A program made the position numbers and the translations under genes. The notes beneath the pieces were generated by a model. The model was not told the origin of the DNA, did no database searches, and saw only the letters and a program-made list of their open reading frames with translations. Positions 16,461 to 24,658 of a stretch of DNA of 64,000 nucleotides are shown piece by piece (position 1 is the stretch's first letter; each line of letters starts with the position of its first letter). Source of the DNA: an uncultured Lachnospiraceae bacterium (lineage in GTDB: Bacteria > Bacillota > Clostridia > Lachnospirales > Lachnospiraceae); contig CANRNJ010000001.1 in NCBI GenBank assembly GCA_947631955.1, positions 62,001-126,000 on the forward strand, read 5' to 3'.

Positions 16461-17042
16461 CTATTCCCATATCTCCCGCAGTTTCTCTTTCGCCTTCTGC
16501 AGCCGGTATTTTACAAGCGGCTGCCCGATCTGCAGGATATCCGCGATCTCCCTGATCTTCAACTCCTGAAAATAATACAGGAGCACTACCTCGCGCAGTT
16601 CGTCGGGAAGCTTTGCAAGCGCCCGCTCTGTCATTACCCTGTTGACCGCGGCATCCTCAGGGGCCTGCTGACGGATATCCGCCGCCGCTTCGGCGTTTCC
16701 GGCATTTCTCCGGCTGTCCGCCGTTTCTCCATCACAGGCCGCCTCCAACACTTCCTGCTGCGTCGGAACCGGCAGGTTTCCGTGCTGCCTGCCATAGTCC
16801 CTGCACAGATTTCCGGCAATCGTATACAGGTAGTTTTTGACTTTTCCCAGATGGCGGTAGCCGGACAGATGGGTAAAAAAGCGTACAAAGGTTTCCTGCG
16901 TCAGATCCTGCGCATCGGATACGCTGACGCAGCGGTAACAGCAGTATTTCATGATATCTCCGTAATATCTGCGCACAAAGACGTCAAAAGCCTGATCCTC
17001 TCCCTGCCGCATCTTTCTGATCAAAGCCTGATCGCTGTCCAC
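16461..17042 (-). CDS. ECF-type RNA polymerase sigma factor
   Basis: A 193-residue sigma factor. Region 2 is seen at residues 10-75 (DAFDVFVRRYYGD-like core, DAQDLTQETFVRFF, then VKNYLYTIAGNLCRDYGR) and region 4 at about 140-190 (ALAKLPDELREVVLLYYFQE, LKIREIADILQIGQPLVKYR). The linker is unusually long and Ala/Glu-rich. It starts with GTG after GGGAGAG. It heads an operon with a membrane protein and an ABC exporter, and probably controls its own operon in response to an envelope signal. Confidence 0.85.
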   Translation of the reverse strand: MDSDQALIRKMRQGEDQAFDVFVRRYYGDIMKYCCYRCVSVSDAQDLTQETFVRFFTHLSGYRHLGKVKNYLYTIAGNLCRDYGRQHGNLPVPTQQEVLEAACDGETADSRRNAGNAEAAADIRQQAPEDAAVNRVMTERALAKLPDELREVVLLYYFQELKIREIADILQIGQPLVKYRLQKAKEKLREIWE

Positions 17043-17156
17043 ATTTTCTCTCCCGTATGCAATAGTTTCTATTATTTATAACGGAGTGGTCCGCCAAAAA
17101 GATAGCATAAAAATAAAATTTTTTCGGGCAGACAGTGCAGATCCAGACAGACAGCA

Positions 17157-17225
17157 AAACACCCGGCCGGTTCGGCAGTCCGCATGTATCAGCACGCTGC
17201 CTGCCGCCAGTCGGGTATTTTGTTT
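17157..17225. terminator. Bidirectional terminator
   Basis: ACCCGG and CGGCAG on the left pair with CTGCCG and CGGGT on the right, with A-rich and T-rich tracts on either side. On the minus strand it follows the DUF6036 gene and ends in GGGTGTTTTG. Confidence 0.6.
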
Positions 17226-17253
17226 GAAGTTATCTATGACAACTTATCTGTTT

Positions 17254-18030
17254 TTATTTTTCATCCATGAAAGACTCACCATTGTGTGTTGGAATCATAT
17301 CAGATTCTTTGTTTTTATTTCCTGTATCTTCACTGAAAGTACTTTCACGAAAATGCCTGATGAATCCATCTATATTTTTATCATTGACTTTCTCTCCATA
17401 TTTTTCTATTGCCTGCAAAACCGCCTGCCTGTTAGCTTTTTCCTCACTCTGCATACTATAAAACAGTTCTTCAAGATCCTTACATTCAAAAATACCCTTT
17501 AATCTCTCTGCAGCTTTTATGGACATTTCCTCACCATATAATTTTTTATATGCTTCCTCTACTAACGACAGGCTCATGTCCTTTTTCATTTCCTGATGCT
17601 CTTTTATAATACCTGCTATATCCGATAAATCATGCTTATATGTTCTGCCAGCTCTCGCTTTCATTGCTATGAGATATTCTGCCGAAACAGTTCTTACGTT
17701 CAGGCAGTTACAGAACCTTTTATAAAAGCTACTGCACTCTATCAGTTTTTCACTGTATGAAGAAGTGTTTCGAAAATCGTCATTTAACCAATCCGGTGGC
17801 AAACCGTTTTCATCACCTATTCTGTTTATGATATCTCTCATTGATGATGAAGCTCTTATAATACTGTCAATATCTGTTGTAGAATCTCTAAAATTATAGT
17901 TCATGATTACAGAGGCGCCGCCTGCGATTATGACCTCTGCCTCAGGACCTGTCCTATTTGCTTTTTTATATTCTCTTGCCACCAGATACAGATAATGGTC
18001 TATATTAGAACGGTTAAAATCAAACAACAT
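17254..18030 (-). CDS. DUF6036-type nucleotidyltransferase-fold protein
   Basis: A 258-residue protein with the nucleotidyltransferase-fold signature at about residues 33-58: AEVIIAGGASVIMNYNFR then STTDIDSII, where Gly-Gly-Ala-Ser and Asp-x-Asp would bind nucleotide and metal. The middle has LIAMKARAGRTYKHDLSDI, found in AbiEii- and MNT-like proteins. These folds often act in toxin-antitoxin or abortive infection systems by modifying tRNA or protein. It overlaps the 3' end of the upstream gene by 11 bp. The C-terminal 80 residues are charged and not recognised. Confidence 0.7.
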   Translation of the reverse strand: MLFDFNRSNIDHYLYLVAREYKKANRTGPEAEVIIAGGASVIMNYNFRDSTTDIDSIIRASSSMRDIINRIGDENGLPPDWLNDDFRNTSSYSEKLIECSSFYKRFCNCLNVRTVSAEYLIAMKARAGRTYKHDLSDIAGIIKEHQEMKKDMSLSLVEEAYKKLYGEEMSIKAAERLKGIFECKDLEELFYSMQSEEKANRQAVLQAIEKYGEKVNDKNIDGFIRHFRESTFSEDTGNKNKESDMIPTHNGESFMDEK

Positions 18031-18457
18031 CCTCGATGCTCCTTTCTATGATATTGTGTCGAAAGAAAAAGGCACCACATTCATCCTGACTGCATACCGC
18101 AGCCGCTTCATCTCTGTTTTTATGACTATGTTCAATCTTATCCATCAGGAGCACTTCCAATGGATATAAAGTTTTTTCCAGCTTATATGCCCGCAGCTCA
18201 GCAAATCCATCGAAAAAAGGAACGCTGTTTTTCCATGAAATATAATCGATCATTGCTAGCGCATACAAAGCTTTTGCATATTCATTCCGGTTCCATAATA
18301 TCATCACAAGATTGCTTTTCATTACCTTGCTGATAAAGTTATAATCTCCATCAAAATGGTACATATGGCATATTTCAGAACGAAATATCTCATAAGACAA
18401 TTCTTTATTCAACAGCCGAATCAACCGCACATCATACATATTTATATGTCCTTCCAT
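18020..18457 (-). CDS. Unknown partner of the DUF6036 gene
   Basis: A 145-residue, mostly helical protein that I do not recognise (LIRLLNKELSYEIFRSEICH, then MILWNRNEYAKALYALAMID). It overlaps the nucleotidyltransferase gene by 11 bp and lies directly upstream, as an antitoxin or specificity partner would. Two starts are possible: the ATG used here, after GGCAGG, and an ATG six codons in, after GGAAGG. No membrane segment or DNA-binding motif is evident. Confidence 0.6.
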   Translation of the reverse strand: MEGHINMYDVRLIRLLNKELSYEIFRSEICHMYHFDGDYNFISKVMKSNLVMILWNRNEYAKALYALAMIDYISWKNSVPFFDGFAELRAYKLEKTLYPLEVLLMDKIEHSHKNRDEAAAVCSQDECGAFFFRHNIIERSIEDVV

Positions 18458-18852
18458 ATCATGCGCCTGCCTTTCTCAACATTCAGCCCAGTTCCCTGCT
18501 ATACCCTTTATGCTATAACTTTATCCTGAAATATAAGCAGTTTTCCTTATTTCTGCTTCCGTTTTGATTTGTTCTTATTATTACATTATTCTTTGTTTTA
18601 ATCAACCGTTTCAATAACACTTCTCTGTTTCATTATATAAAACCCCTGATTGGCTTGACCTAATCCGTGAACTAAAATATTTATCAATTTTATTCTCCTG
18701 CATATTCTCATTTGTTCAACCGATCTGCCACAGTTATAATCAAACAGCGACACAGCATAAATCGCATAGAATAATCTGCACGCTTTTATGCTATGTCTTT
18801 AGTTTCTATTTAGTTATAGATATGGTAGATCGGTTGGATAGACTGGAAGTTA
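18458..18852. other. Gene-free AT-rich stretch with repeat and inverted repeats
   Basis: No gene is seen in these 395 bp. They contain the left copy of a 38-bp direct repeat (18618-18655) and a nested inverted repeat: CAACCGATCTGCCA (18717-18730) against TGGTAGATCGGTTG (18823-18836), and inside it AGCATAAA (18754-18761) against TTTATGCT (18785-18792). Confidence 0.6.
18618..18655 (+). repeat. Left copy of 38-bp direct repeat bounding the island
   Basis: It aligns without gaps to 26598-26635 with 33 of 38 positions identical (shared core GTTTCATTAYATAAAAC followed by GATTGGCT). The two copies lie 8 kb apart, on either side of an AT-rich group of accessory genes. Confidence 0.6.
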
Positions 18853-19695
18853 TCACTTTGCCCTTTGTTTATTTTTTAAGAACATAAAAAAAGCAATCAA
18901 AAACACATTAACGAATAATACAATAATGCTTCCCTCAATTTTGCAAGTTCCACCAGATAAAATCTCACTCCCACTGAAAGTCAGAATAAATAGATTTGGA
19001 TAGTCATCTGCAAGTGATACACCGCCTAAAACTAATGCCCCGATCCCATTCCATACAAAGTGCATTATAGTCGGTGCGATGATCGAACCACTGTATTCAA
19101 GGACTATTGTCATAAGTAAACTCATAGTGAGTATATTTAGTACCGGAATAACACCCGCTTCAAATGCCCCGCCATGCAATGCAGTAAAGAGTGCCGTTGT
19201 AACGATCGCAGCTGCAGCTATGTTATATTTTTGTTTGAGCATTTGGTACAGATAGCCACGAACAAGAAGTTCTTGCATGATTACATTCAGAAATGCTGCT
19301 ATCAGCCAAATAGGAAATAGTTTAATTGAGTTACTTCCGTTAAAATGAATAATCTTTGCAATATACATTATCAAAACAGGAATTGCCAGCCATACAATCC
19401 CTGCGATTGCTCCTAATACCACTCCCTTAGTTGGATTATCAAACAAATGTAACTTTACCTCTTTCTTTTCTATAAACCAGAATACGAGAGTAAAAGCTAT
19501 TATTGATAATAGTGGTATGATTTCTGCCCACAATCTCCATATAGCAGGGTCTTCCGATGATGATAACGGCAATATAGAAGTTAGTATTGCCCATCCAAGA
19601 AAAAATCCTAAAAATTTTATAACGGTAATTGTTATTTTTTTCAAAACAAGTATCTCCACAAATCCCAATGTCATCAAATTATTGTTTGATGACAT
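18853..19695 (-). CDS. CPBP-family (CAAX/Abi) intramembrane metalloprotease-like protein
   Basis: A 280-residue protein with about eight hydrophobic segments. The CPBP motifs are present: QELLVRGYLY (motif 1, usually EExxxR), FTALHGG (motif 2) and HFVWNGIG (motif 3). The first glutamate of motif 1 is glutamine here, while the second Glu and the Arg remain. Members cleave prenylated or membrane proteins, or protect producers from bacteriocins. A changed motif may mean altered or lost catalysis. GAAAGGA precedes the ATG at rather long spacing. Confidence 0.8.
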   Translation of the reverse strand: MSSNNNLMTLGFVEILVLKKITITVIKFLGFFLGWAILTSILPLSSSEDPAIWRLWAEIIPLLSIIAFTLVFWFIEKKEVKLHLFDNPTKGVVLGAIAGIVWLAIPVLIMYIAKIIHFNGSNSIKLFPIWLIAAFLNVIMQELLVRGYLYQMLKQKYNIAAAAIVTTALFTALHGGAFEAGVIPVLNILTMSLLMTIVLEYSGSIIAPTIMHFVWNGIGALVLGGVSLADDYPNLFILTFSGSEILSGGTCKIEGSIIVLFVNVFLIAFFMFLKNKQRAK

Positions 19696-19784
19696 TGGTT
19701 GTATATCCTTTCATTTCTAAATTTTCACAACTCATCTGGTACGAGCTGCACTCTATATGCCGACAGTTATTTAAAAGTCAGTTA

Positions 19785-20018
19785 TCACTTCCATGTCATT
19801 TGGATCTCTCGCTTATTATTTACGCAATCCAAAAGATACAGGTTGATCAACGTCTGATAAGGTATACTGACCTTGCTGGCCTGATCCTTGAAATAATCAA
19901 TGACCGTAGGCGATATTTTTATGGTGACTTGCTTTTTTAATTCTTTTGCATAGGGATTTTTTACCGCCTTGCTGAAATCAAATTCTTTCTCTAAATATTC
20001 ATCGTTGTCTTTTTTCAT
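19785..20018 (-). CDS. brnA: BrnA-type antitoxin
   Basis: A 77-residue protein that follows the BrnT gene with a 4-bp overlap. The C-terminal half (VTIKISPTVIDYFKDQASK, then YQTLINLYLLDC) is the ribbon-helix-helix fold of the BrnA family, which binds the operon promoter and neutralises BrnT. The N-terminal part (FDFSKAVKNPYAKELKK) is the flexible toxin-binding segment. Assignment rests on sequence pattern and on the partner. Confidence 0.8.
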   Translation of the reverse strand: MKKDNDEYLEKEFDFSKAVKNPYAKELKKQVTIKISPTVIDYFKDQASKVSIPYQTLINLYLLDCVNNKREIQMTWK

Positions 20019-20299
20019 TGCATGATACTCCTTTCATAACCTGCTTTTTCTGCCGCAGTAGCTTTTCTTGATGATATGATCCGAATAATTGACTCATCTC
20101 GTATACAATGCACAACCAGAAGAATATTGCCAGCTCTGCTGCATCCAAGAATACGAAACCGCTCTTCTCCTGCTGAATGTAAGTCATCGTATTCCAACAG
20201 CGCTTGTTCGTCATAAAACACTGTTTCTGCCTCTTCAAAGGAAACGCCATGTTTTAGCTTATTTTTTTCATTCTTATTTTCGTCCCATTCAAAATACAC
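20015..20299 (-). CDS. brnT: BrnT-type ribonuclease toxin
   Basis: A 94-residue RelE-fold toxin. The family opening YFEWDENKNEKNKLKHGVSF is clear, followed by EEAETVFYDEQALLEYDD and a C-terminal IIRIISSRKATAAEKAGYE. BrnT cuts RNA and is silenced by BrnA. The GTG nine bases after GGAGGG is taken as the start; a TTG two codons upstream is too close to it. The toxin gene comes first, as is normal for brnTA. Confidence 0.85.
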   Translation of the reverse strand: MYFEWDENKNEKNKLKHGVSFEEAETVFYDEQALLEYDDLHSAGEERFRILGCSRAGNILLVVHCIRDESIIRIISSRKATAAEKAGYERSIMQ

Positions 20300-20332
20300 G
20301 GTCAAAAGCCCTCCCTCTGCCCTTGCTGAGTA

Positions 20333-20361
20333 ATTATATTATATTTACTTTATATTGTCAA
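20333..20361 (-). promoter_or_regulatory. Consensus promoter of brnTA
   Basis: On the minus strand TTGACA (20356-20361), a 17-bp spacer and TATAAT (20333-20338) are a perfect sigma-A promoter, 34 bp before the brnT start. Autorepression by BrnA is expected from the family but the operator was not located. Confidence 0.8.
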
Positions 20362-20454
20362 TATTCACACCCATATTAAATTTTCATACTTGACAAAACC
20401 GTCGTATGCCTTTAAAATATGTTTCAGAAAGAAATGAGTTTTTCGACCGTACAG

Positions 20455-20982
20455 CTATTGCTCAAGCGGCTTGCTCGTTTCTTTTTTTGTCCTCAGAATA
20501 TCATACAGATACAATTTCCCGTCCCTTGCATGGCGCACCAGTATTCTTGCCTTAAAGACATTGTACCTTGCCAGTTCGCCCGCATCATCATAAACGGGTA
20601 TCGCAAAGCGTGTGTCATATCTGTACCATCCAAATTTTGCATCCGTGCTGTGCTTTCTGGCGTAATTCTCCGCAAAGGTTTTGTTCGTGGCGATCTCAAT
20701 CATCTCCTTGATCACACTCGAAGAATTTGCCTTTGCATACATATTTGCGCCCCTCAGCTCCTTTGTGTCTTTGGAATGCGCAAACTCATCCGGGAAATCC
20801 GTTCCTATGTACACCACATCCGAGGTTTCCGTAATCTCCGCACACTCCCCGATATATTCCTTCAGACAATCCTCAACAATATTCCAGTCCACGCTCCGCC
20901 TTCCCTTGAAACGCAGGTCATTGATGACCACAACGCTTTTGCCGTCGGCGTCCTTTATTATGTCAACTTTCTTATCCATCAT
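20455..20982 (-). CDS. Stand-alone PBECR-like protein of unknown function
   Basis: A 175-residue soluble protein. The C-terminal 50 residues (ARYNVFKARILVRHARDGKL, then YLYDILRTKKETSKPLE) resemble the end of PBECR domains (phage barnase/EndoU/colicin-like nuclease fold), which normally form the tail of phage or conjugative-element polypeptides. The N-terminal part (DVVYIGTDFPDEFAHSKDTK) is conserved in my memory of clostridial homologues but has no known function. The nuclease link is tentative. AAGGAG precedes a double ATG. Confidence 0.55.
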   Translation of the reverse strand: MMDKKVDIIKDADGKSVVVINDLRFKGRRSVDWNIVEDCLKEYIGECAEITETSDVVYIGTDFPDEFAHSKDTKELRGANMYAKANSSSVIKEMIEIATNKTFAENYARKHSTDAKFGWYRYDTRFAIPVYDDAGELARYNVFKARILVRHARDGKLYLYDILRTKKETSKPLEQ

Positions 20983-21370
20983 AACTGCTCCTTATAAAAT
21001 TCCATCAAAATTTCAGCAGCTATATTGTACCATGCCAGTCTATATAATTCCATTAGAAAATCCGTAAAAATCTGTGCCCGGCAAGTGGCTTCTGGGAAAA
21101 AGTCCACATTGGAATCGCACCATCATCTCCATGACGCTCTGCGGAAGTATCATTATCAGGAAACAGCGTCATGGCGCAAGGCTCCCACACCCTGCTTACT
21201 TCAAACCATTCCCCGCTCCCGCCTACTTCTGCGCATGCGATCATGGCGTGTTTCTGTACGGCTCGGTTGTTTCATACGTCCTGCCGGACTGCCCGTATTC
21301 AGTTTTCTTTTGCCACTATGTGGCAAAGCCGTCGTCCGGCAGATGAAATATTTATTTGATTATCTTTTTA
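20983..21370. other. Gene-free stretch, probably decayed mobile DNA
   Basis: These 388 bp are richer in GC than the surrounding genes. A 63-codon frame on the minus strand (21053-21244) has no ribosome binding site and no recognised family. Sequence character differs from both neighbours, so it may be a remnant of a conjugative element. Nothing else was identified. Confidence 0.4.
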
Positions 21371-23392
21371 TTACCGCCTATAACTAATCCTTGCAGCAAT
21401 ATAATAAATACCATAGAGTAATATGAAAAATACAAACGCAACACATAGAGAGCCAAATATCCACAGGTTGTTTGAAAATACAGGAAGATGAAATGCGCTC
21501 AACTGCATTTTCCCTGCGCTGATATATACAAAGCAACTACTGATAATCAATGCAGGTAACAAAGGGAGCAGAAACATCATGGACAGCTGGCAATTATTTA
21601 ATTTTTCAATATCTTGCGCATTCATTCCAAGCTGCTGTAAAATGCGGTCTTGTTGACGTTTCTTTTCCCTGTCGCTAAGAATTTGTGTTACTAAAATTGC
21701 TGCACCTGTGATTTCAAAAACCAGCGACAGGTAAAACAGACAAATAGACATAGCATAGAGTTGTGTCAGACTTTCTTTGTCTACCCACCTGCCGGATAAA
21801 TAATCAACATTTTCTATCAAAGCTGTAATACCGCTGCCGTCAGATGCCGTTTTCCCTACATTTCGTTTCAACATTGAAAGACCATTGCACCTTTCAACGA
21901 TATTTTGTAGATCACGGTTATCAAGCGGTGTTTCTGTTATGACAGACAACAAACTATATAGTATTGTCATTTGACTAACCGCTGCATCAGGAACAATGAT
22001 ACAGAAATCAAGACCATTTCCGTATGTGTCCATCTGGCTAAACGGTTCACAAAATATGCCGTTCCCTGCAAATAAGTATCCTGCACAATTCAGGTCTTTA
22101 TCCCGTTCAATCAATGCTTCGAAGGGCTTTTCCAATGCCGGAACGCAATGGATATAGCAGAAGGACGGATTGAGTTCTACAGCTTGAAGTCCAAGAATTT
22201 CACGCAGTTTTTTATAATCACTCTGTTTCATGTAAGTATCATGCTGATATTCCGCATATGACATATAGCCGGAACGCCCTGTGCTTGATATGGCAGTATT
22301 TCGTACTGTGAGAAAACTATTTTTGTTATCTGTATAAATGCTGTAAGCATAGCTCGACTGAACAGGAAAGCTAAGGGTAAGTGCATTTTCATAAGCTGAA
22401 AAATCATTTGATTCTGCCTTGTGAAGAATCATTATATCAAATACGCTTTGTTCCATATTTTTTTCAGCAATCATATAAACAGCGGTGCCCGCCCCGATAA
22501 AAGTTAGTGATAGCATAAACAAAATGGAGAGAATACCCATAATAATGCTTGCAGACCGGATTTTTTCCGTAAATCTGCGAAATAGTACCAGTCTGTTTTT
22601 CTCATACTTCCATTTCTCACGGTTGCCAAATCGCATAATAAGGAAATCAGGAACGCTTAGGAAAAAGCCAGTCAGGAACAGCACTAGGCAAACAACTCCC
22701 ATAAGAACATCATAGCCATTTCCAAGCGGCTCCGTACACATGAGGAAAATTCCCATGCAGCCTGTTAAGACACACACCAAAAATAGAATAGTTGCAGATA
22801 CCCCGTTATGCAGCAGCCTTTTTTCGTTCTGCCGCTCATAATACAACAAATCGTAAGGAGTTGCTCTGCTTATCCATTTGTTGTTTTTTCGTATAGCCAA
22901 AAGAACCATTGCCCCAAAATAAAGACAGGTTAATACTGCGGCATTAAGCGAAAAACGGAATCTTAAGACATACGCCATACCGAACATAGAGCTAATAATT
23001 GTTTCCAACAGTTGTGAAAATAATGTGCCAATGAGAATCCCAAAAACAAACGCAAAAATGCCAATCAAAGAATTTTCATAAAATATAAGTCTGCCAATAG
23101 AATGGTTGGGGATTCCCGAAATCATATAGATACATAACTCCCGGCTTCGTTTTTTCAGTATATATTTTGTCATATACCCAATCATCCACCCCATAATAAG
23201 GACAATGAGCAATGATGCGACAGTAATCATACAAGGCAATACACCGATGCTGGGAAACGCTTTCACAATATCGGAAAAGATCATGGAATTAAAGGCATAC
23301 ATAAAGGAAACTGTACAGGTAAGGGTTATAAAGTAAAGCAAATAATCTTTTGACTGTCTTTTCGCATTGCGGATTGATAATTTCTTTAGCAT
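21371..23392 (-). CDS. Bce-type ABC transporter permease (FtsX family)
   Basis: A 673-residue permease with ten hydrophobic segments in the BceB/VraG arrangement: four near the N-terminus, then paired helices before a large extracellular domain (about residues 310-530), and three at the C-terminus. Such permeases work with a Bce-type ATPase and two-component system to resist peptide antibiotics such as bacitracin or lantibiotics. It overlaps the ATPase gene by 7 bp. GGGAGGTGACAGACC precedes the ATG. The actual peptide recognised cannot be inferred. Confidence 0.85.
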   Translation of the reverse strand: MLKKLSIRNAKRQSKDYLLYFITLTCTVSFMYAFNSMIFSDIVKAFPSIGVLPCMITVASLLIVLIMGWMIGYMTKYILKKRSRELCIYMISGIPNHSIGRLIFYENSLIGIFAFVFGILIGTLFSQLLETIISSMFGMAYVLRFRFSLNAAVLTCLYFGAMVLLAIRKNNKWISRATPYDLLYYERQNEKRLLHNGVSATILFLVCVLTGCMGIFLMCTEPLGNGYDVLMGVVCLVLFLTGFFLSVPDFLIMRFGNREKWKYEKNRLVLFRRFTEKIRSASIIMGILSILFMLSLTFIGAGTAVYMIAEKNMEQSVFDIMILHKAESNDFSAYENALTLSFPVQSSYAYSIYTDNKNSFLTVRNTAISSTGRSGYMSYAEYQHDTYMKQSDYKKLREILGLQAVELNPSFCYIHCVPALEKPFEALIERDKDLNCAGYLFAGNGIFCEPFSQMDTYGNGLDFCIIVPDAAVSQMTILYSLLSVITETPLDNRDLQNIVERCNGLSMLKRNVGKTASDGSGITALIENVDYLSGRWVDKESLTQLYAMSICLFYLSLVFEITGAAILVTQILSDREKKRQQDRILQQLGMNAQDIEKLNNCQLSMMFLLPLLPALIISSCFVYISAGKMQLSAFHLPVFSNNLWIFGSLCVAFVFFILLYGIYYIAARISYRR

Positions 23393-24156
23393 GGTCTGTC
23401 ACCTCCCAAGACAGAGAGAACATCAAGGATTTCGTGATAGAAAATATCCCGCATCTTTTCACCTTTCAATATCTCGTTAAAAATTTTTCCGTCCTTTAGG
23501 AATAAAATGCGGTCTGCATAACTGGCACAAAATGCGTCATGCGTTACCATGAGGATCGTAGCACACGTTTCTTTATTCAATTCGGACATCATTTGTAACA
23601 AAATACGGGCAGAATTAGAATCAAGAGAACCCGTTGGCTCGTCAGCCATAATCAGTTTAGGATTGCATATCAATGCCCGTGCAAAAGCACAACGCTGTTT
23701 TTGACCGCCCGATACTTGAAAAGGGAATTTTTTTAGCGTATCACTGATCTGTAACCGCTGTGCAATACAGCAGACCCGTTCCGTAATTTCTTTTGGCGGT
23801 ACTTTTCCGATCGTTAAAGGTAAGGCTATATTTTCTTCCAGCGTCAGCGTATCTAATAGGTTAAAGTCTTGAAAGATAAAACCAAGATTGTCGCGGCGGA
23901 ATATGGCTATATCCTCTTCGCTTATCGCAGTAATATCCTTTCCTTGCAGAAAAACATGTCCGGCACTTACGGTATCAATAGTAGATATACAATTCAACAG
24001 GGTAGTCTTTCCAGAACCGGATGCACCCATAATACTTACAAATTCTCCATGCTGCACACGAAAACTCACTTGATTCAGTGCTTTTGTGACAGTGCCTTGA
24101 TTGCCGTAATATTTTTCGATATGCTCCACACAAAGCAAAGGTATTTGACGATTCAT
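23386..24156 (-). CDS. Bce-type ABC transporter ATP-binding protein
   Basis: A 256-residue MacB/BceA-type ATPase: Walker A GASGSGKTT (about 44-52), Q-loop FIFQDFNLLDTLT, signature VSGGQKQR, Walker B LIMADEPTGSLD and H-loop MVTHDAFCASYA. It is coupled to the permease by overlap. The genes upstream on the same strand are a kinase and response regulator, as expected for a peptide-sensing and detoxification module. Confidence 0.9.
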   Translation of the reverse strand: MNRQIPLLCVEHIEKYYGNQGTVTKALNQVSFRVQHGEFVSIMGASGSGKTTLLNCISTIDTVSAGHVFLQGKDITAISEEDIAIFRRDNLGFIFQDFNLLDTLTLEENIALPLTIGKVPPKEITERVCCIAQRLQISDTLKKFPFQVSGGQKQRCAFARALICNPKLIMADEPTGSLDSNSARILLQMMSELNKETCATILMVTHDAFCASYADRILFLKDGKIFNEILKGEKMRDIFYHEILDVLSVLGGDRPC

Positions 24157-24163
24157 TATTGTA

Positions 24164-24562
24164 TTATTCCACCACCTTTCCGTTTGAAATGATTATATCT
24201 TTATCTGCAAATTTCAAAATATAAGTATAGGTTGCGTCCTCTAATATATCAATGTAGAGTTTCATAGTATTTTGAGTGTTTAGGGAGATTTCTGCCTCAA
24301 TTATATAGACCTCGGTTATATTTCCCTCTGAATCTGTTTTACGTTCCGTTGCAGGTTTTGGAACAATAGATGTATAGGGAAAAGTTCCTTTGATATTTAC
24401 ACAAGTTACGATTTCCCCCTCGGTTATAAATTCAACTCCTGCGCTATCTGAACGGAGCTGTTTTGTATTGCCCTCCATGCAGAATATTAAAAACAGGCAA
24501 AGGACAAAAAGCAGCATTACACTTATTATGAAGCGTTTTCTTTTTTTCTTTGTCGCACTCAT
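24164..24562 (-). CDS. Small membrane-anchored protein of the Bce-type module
   Basis: A 132-residue protein with a positively charged start (SATKKKRKRF) and one hydrophobic segment (about residues 11-29), then an exported domain of about 100 residues (VECVNIKGTFPY-like opening, YIIEAEISLNTQNTMKLYID). A Cys after the hydrophobic stretch (LIFC) is only a weak lipobox. I do not recognise the family. It lies 7 bp before the ATPase gene and may be an accessory subunit or sensor of the transporter. Confidence 0.6.
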   Translation of the reverse strand: MSATKKKRKRFIISVMLLFVLCLFLIFCMEGNTKQLRSDSAGVEFITEGEIVTCVNIKGTFPYTSIVPKPATERKTDSEGNITEVYIIEAEISLNTQNTMKLYIDILEDATYTYILKFADKDIIISNGKVVE

Positions 24563-24658
24563 TATGAAACACCTCCTTTGACATTATTTTATATGGCAAT
24601 GCAAAACAGGTGTATAGAAGTTTATTGATTTTATCTAACAATTCTGTAAGATATAAAT

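Noticed and set aside
18717..18836. Nested inverted repeat as the ends of an insertion sequence
   Set aside because: The 120-bp interval has no coding capacity and no target duplication was seen. Left as a described structure.
21053..21244. 63-codon frame in the gap before the Bce-type permease gene
   Set aside because: No ribosome binding site and no known family. More likely decayed DNA than a gene.
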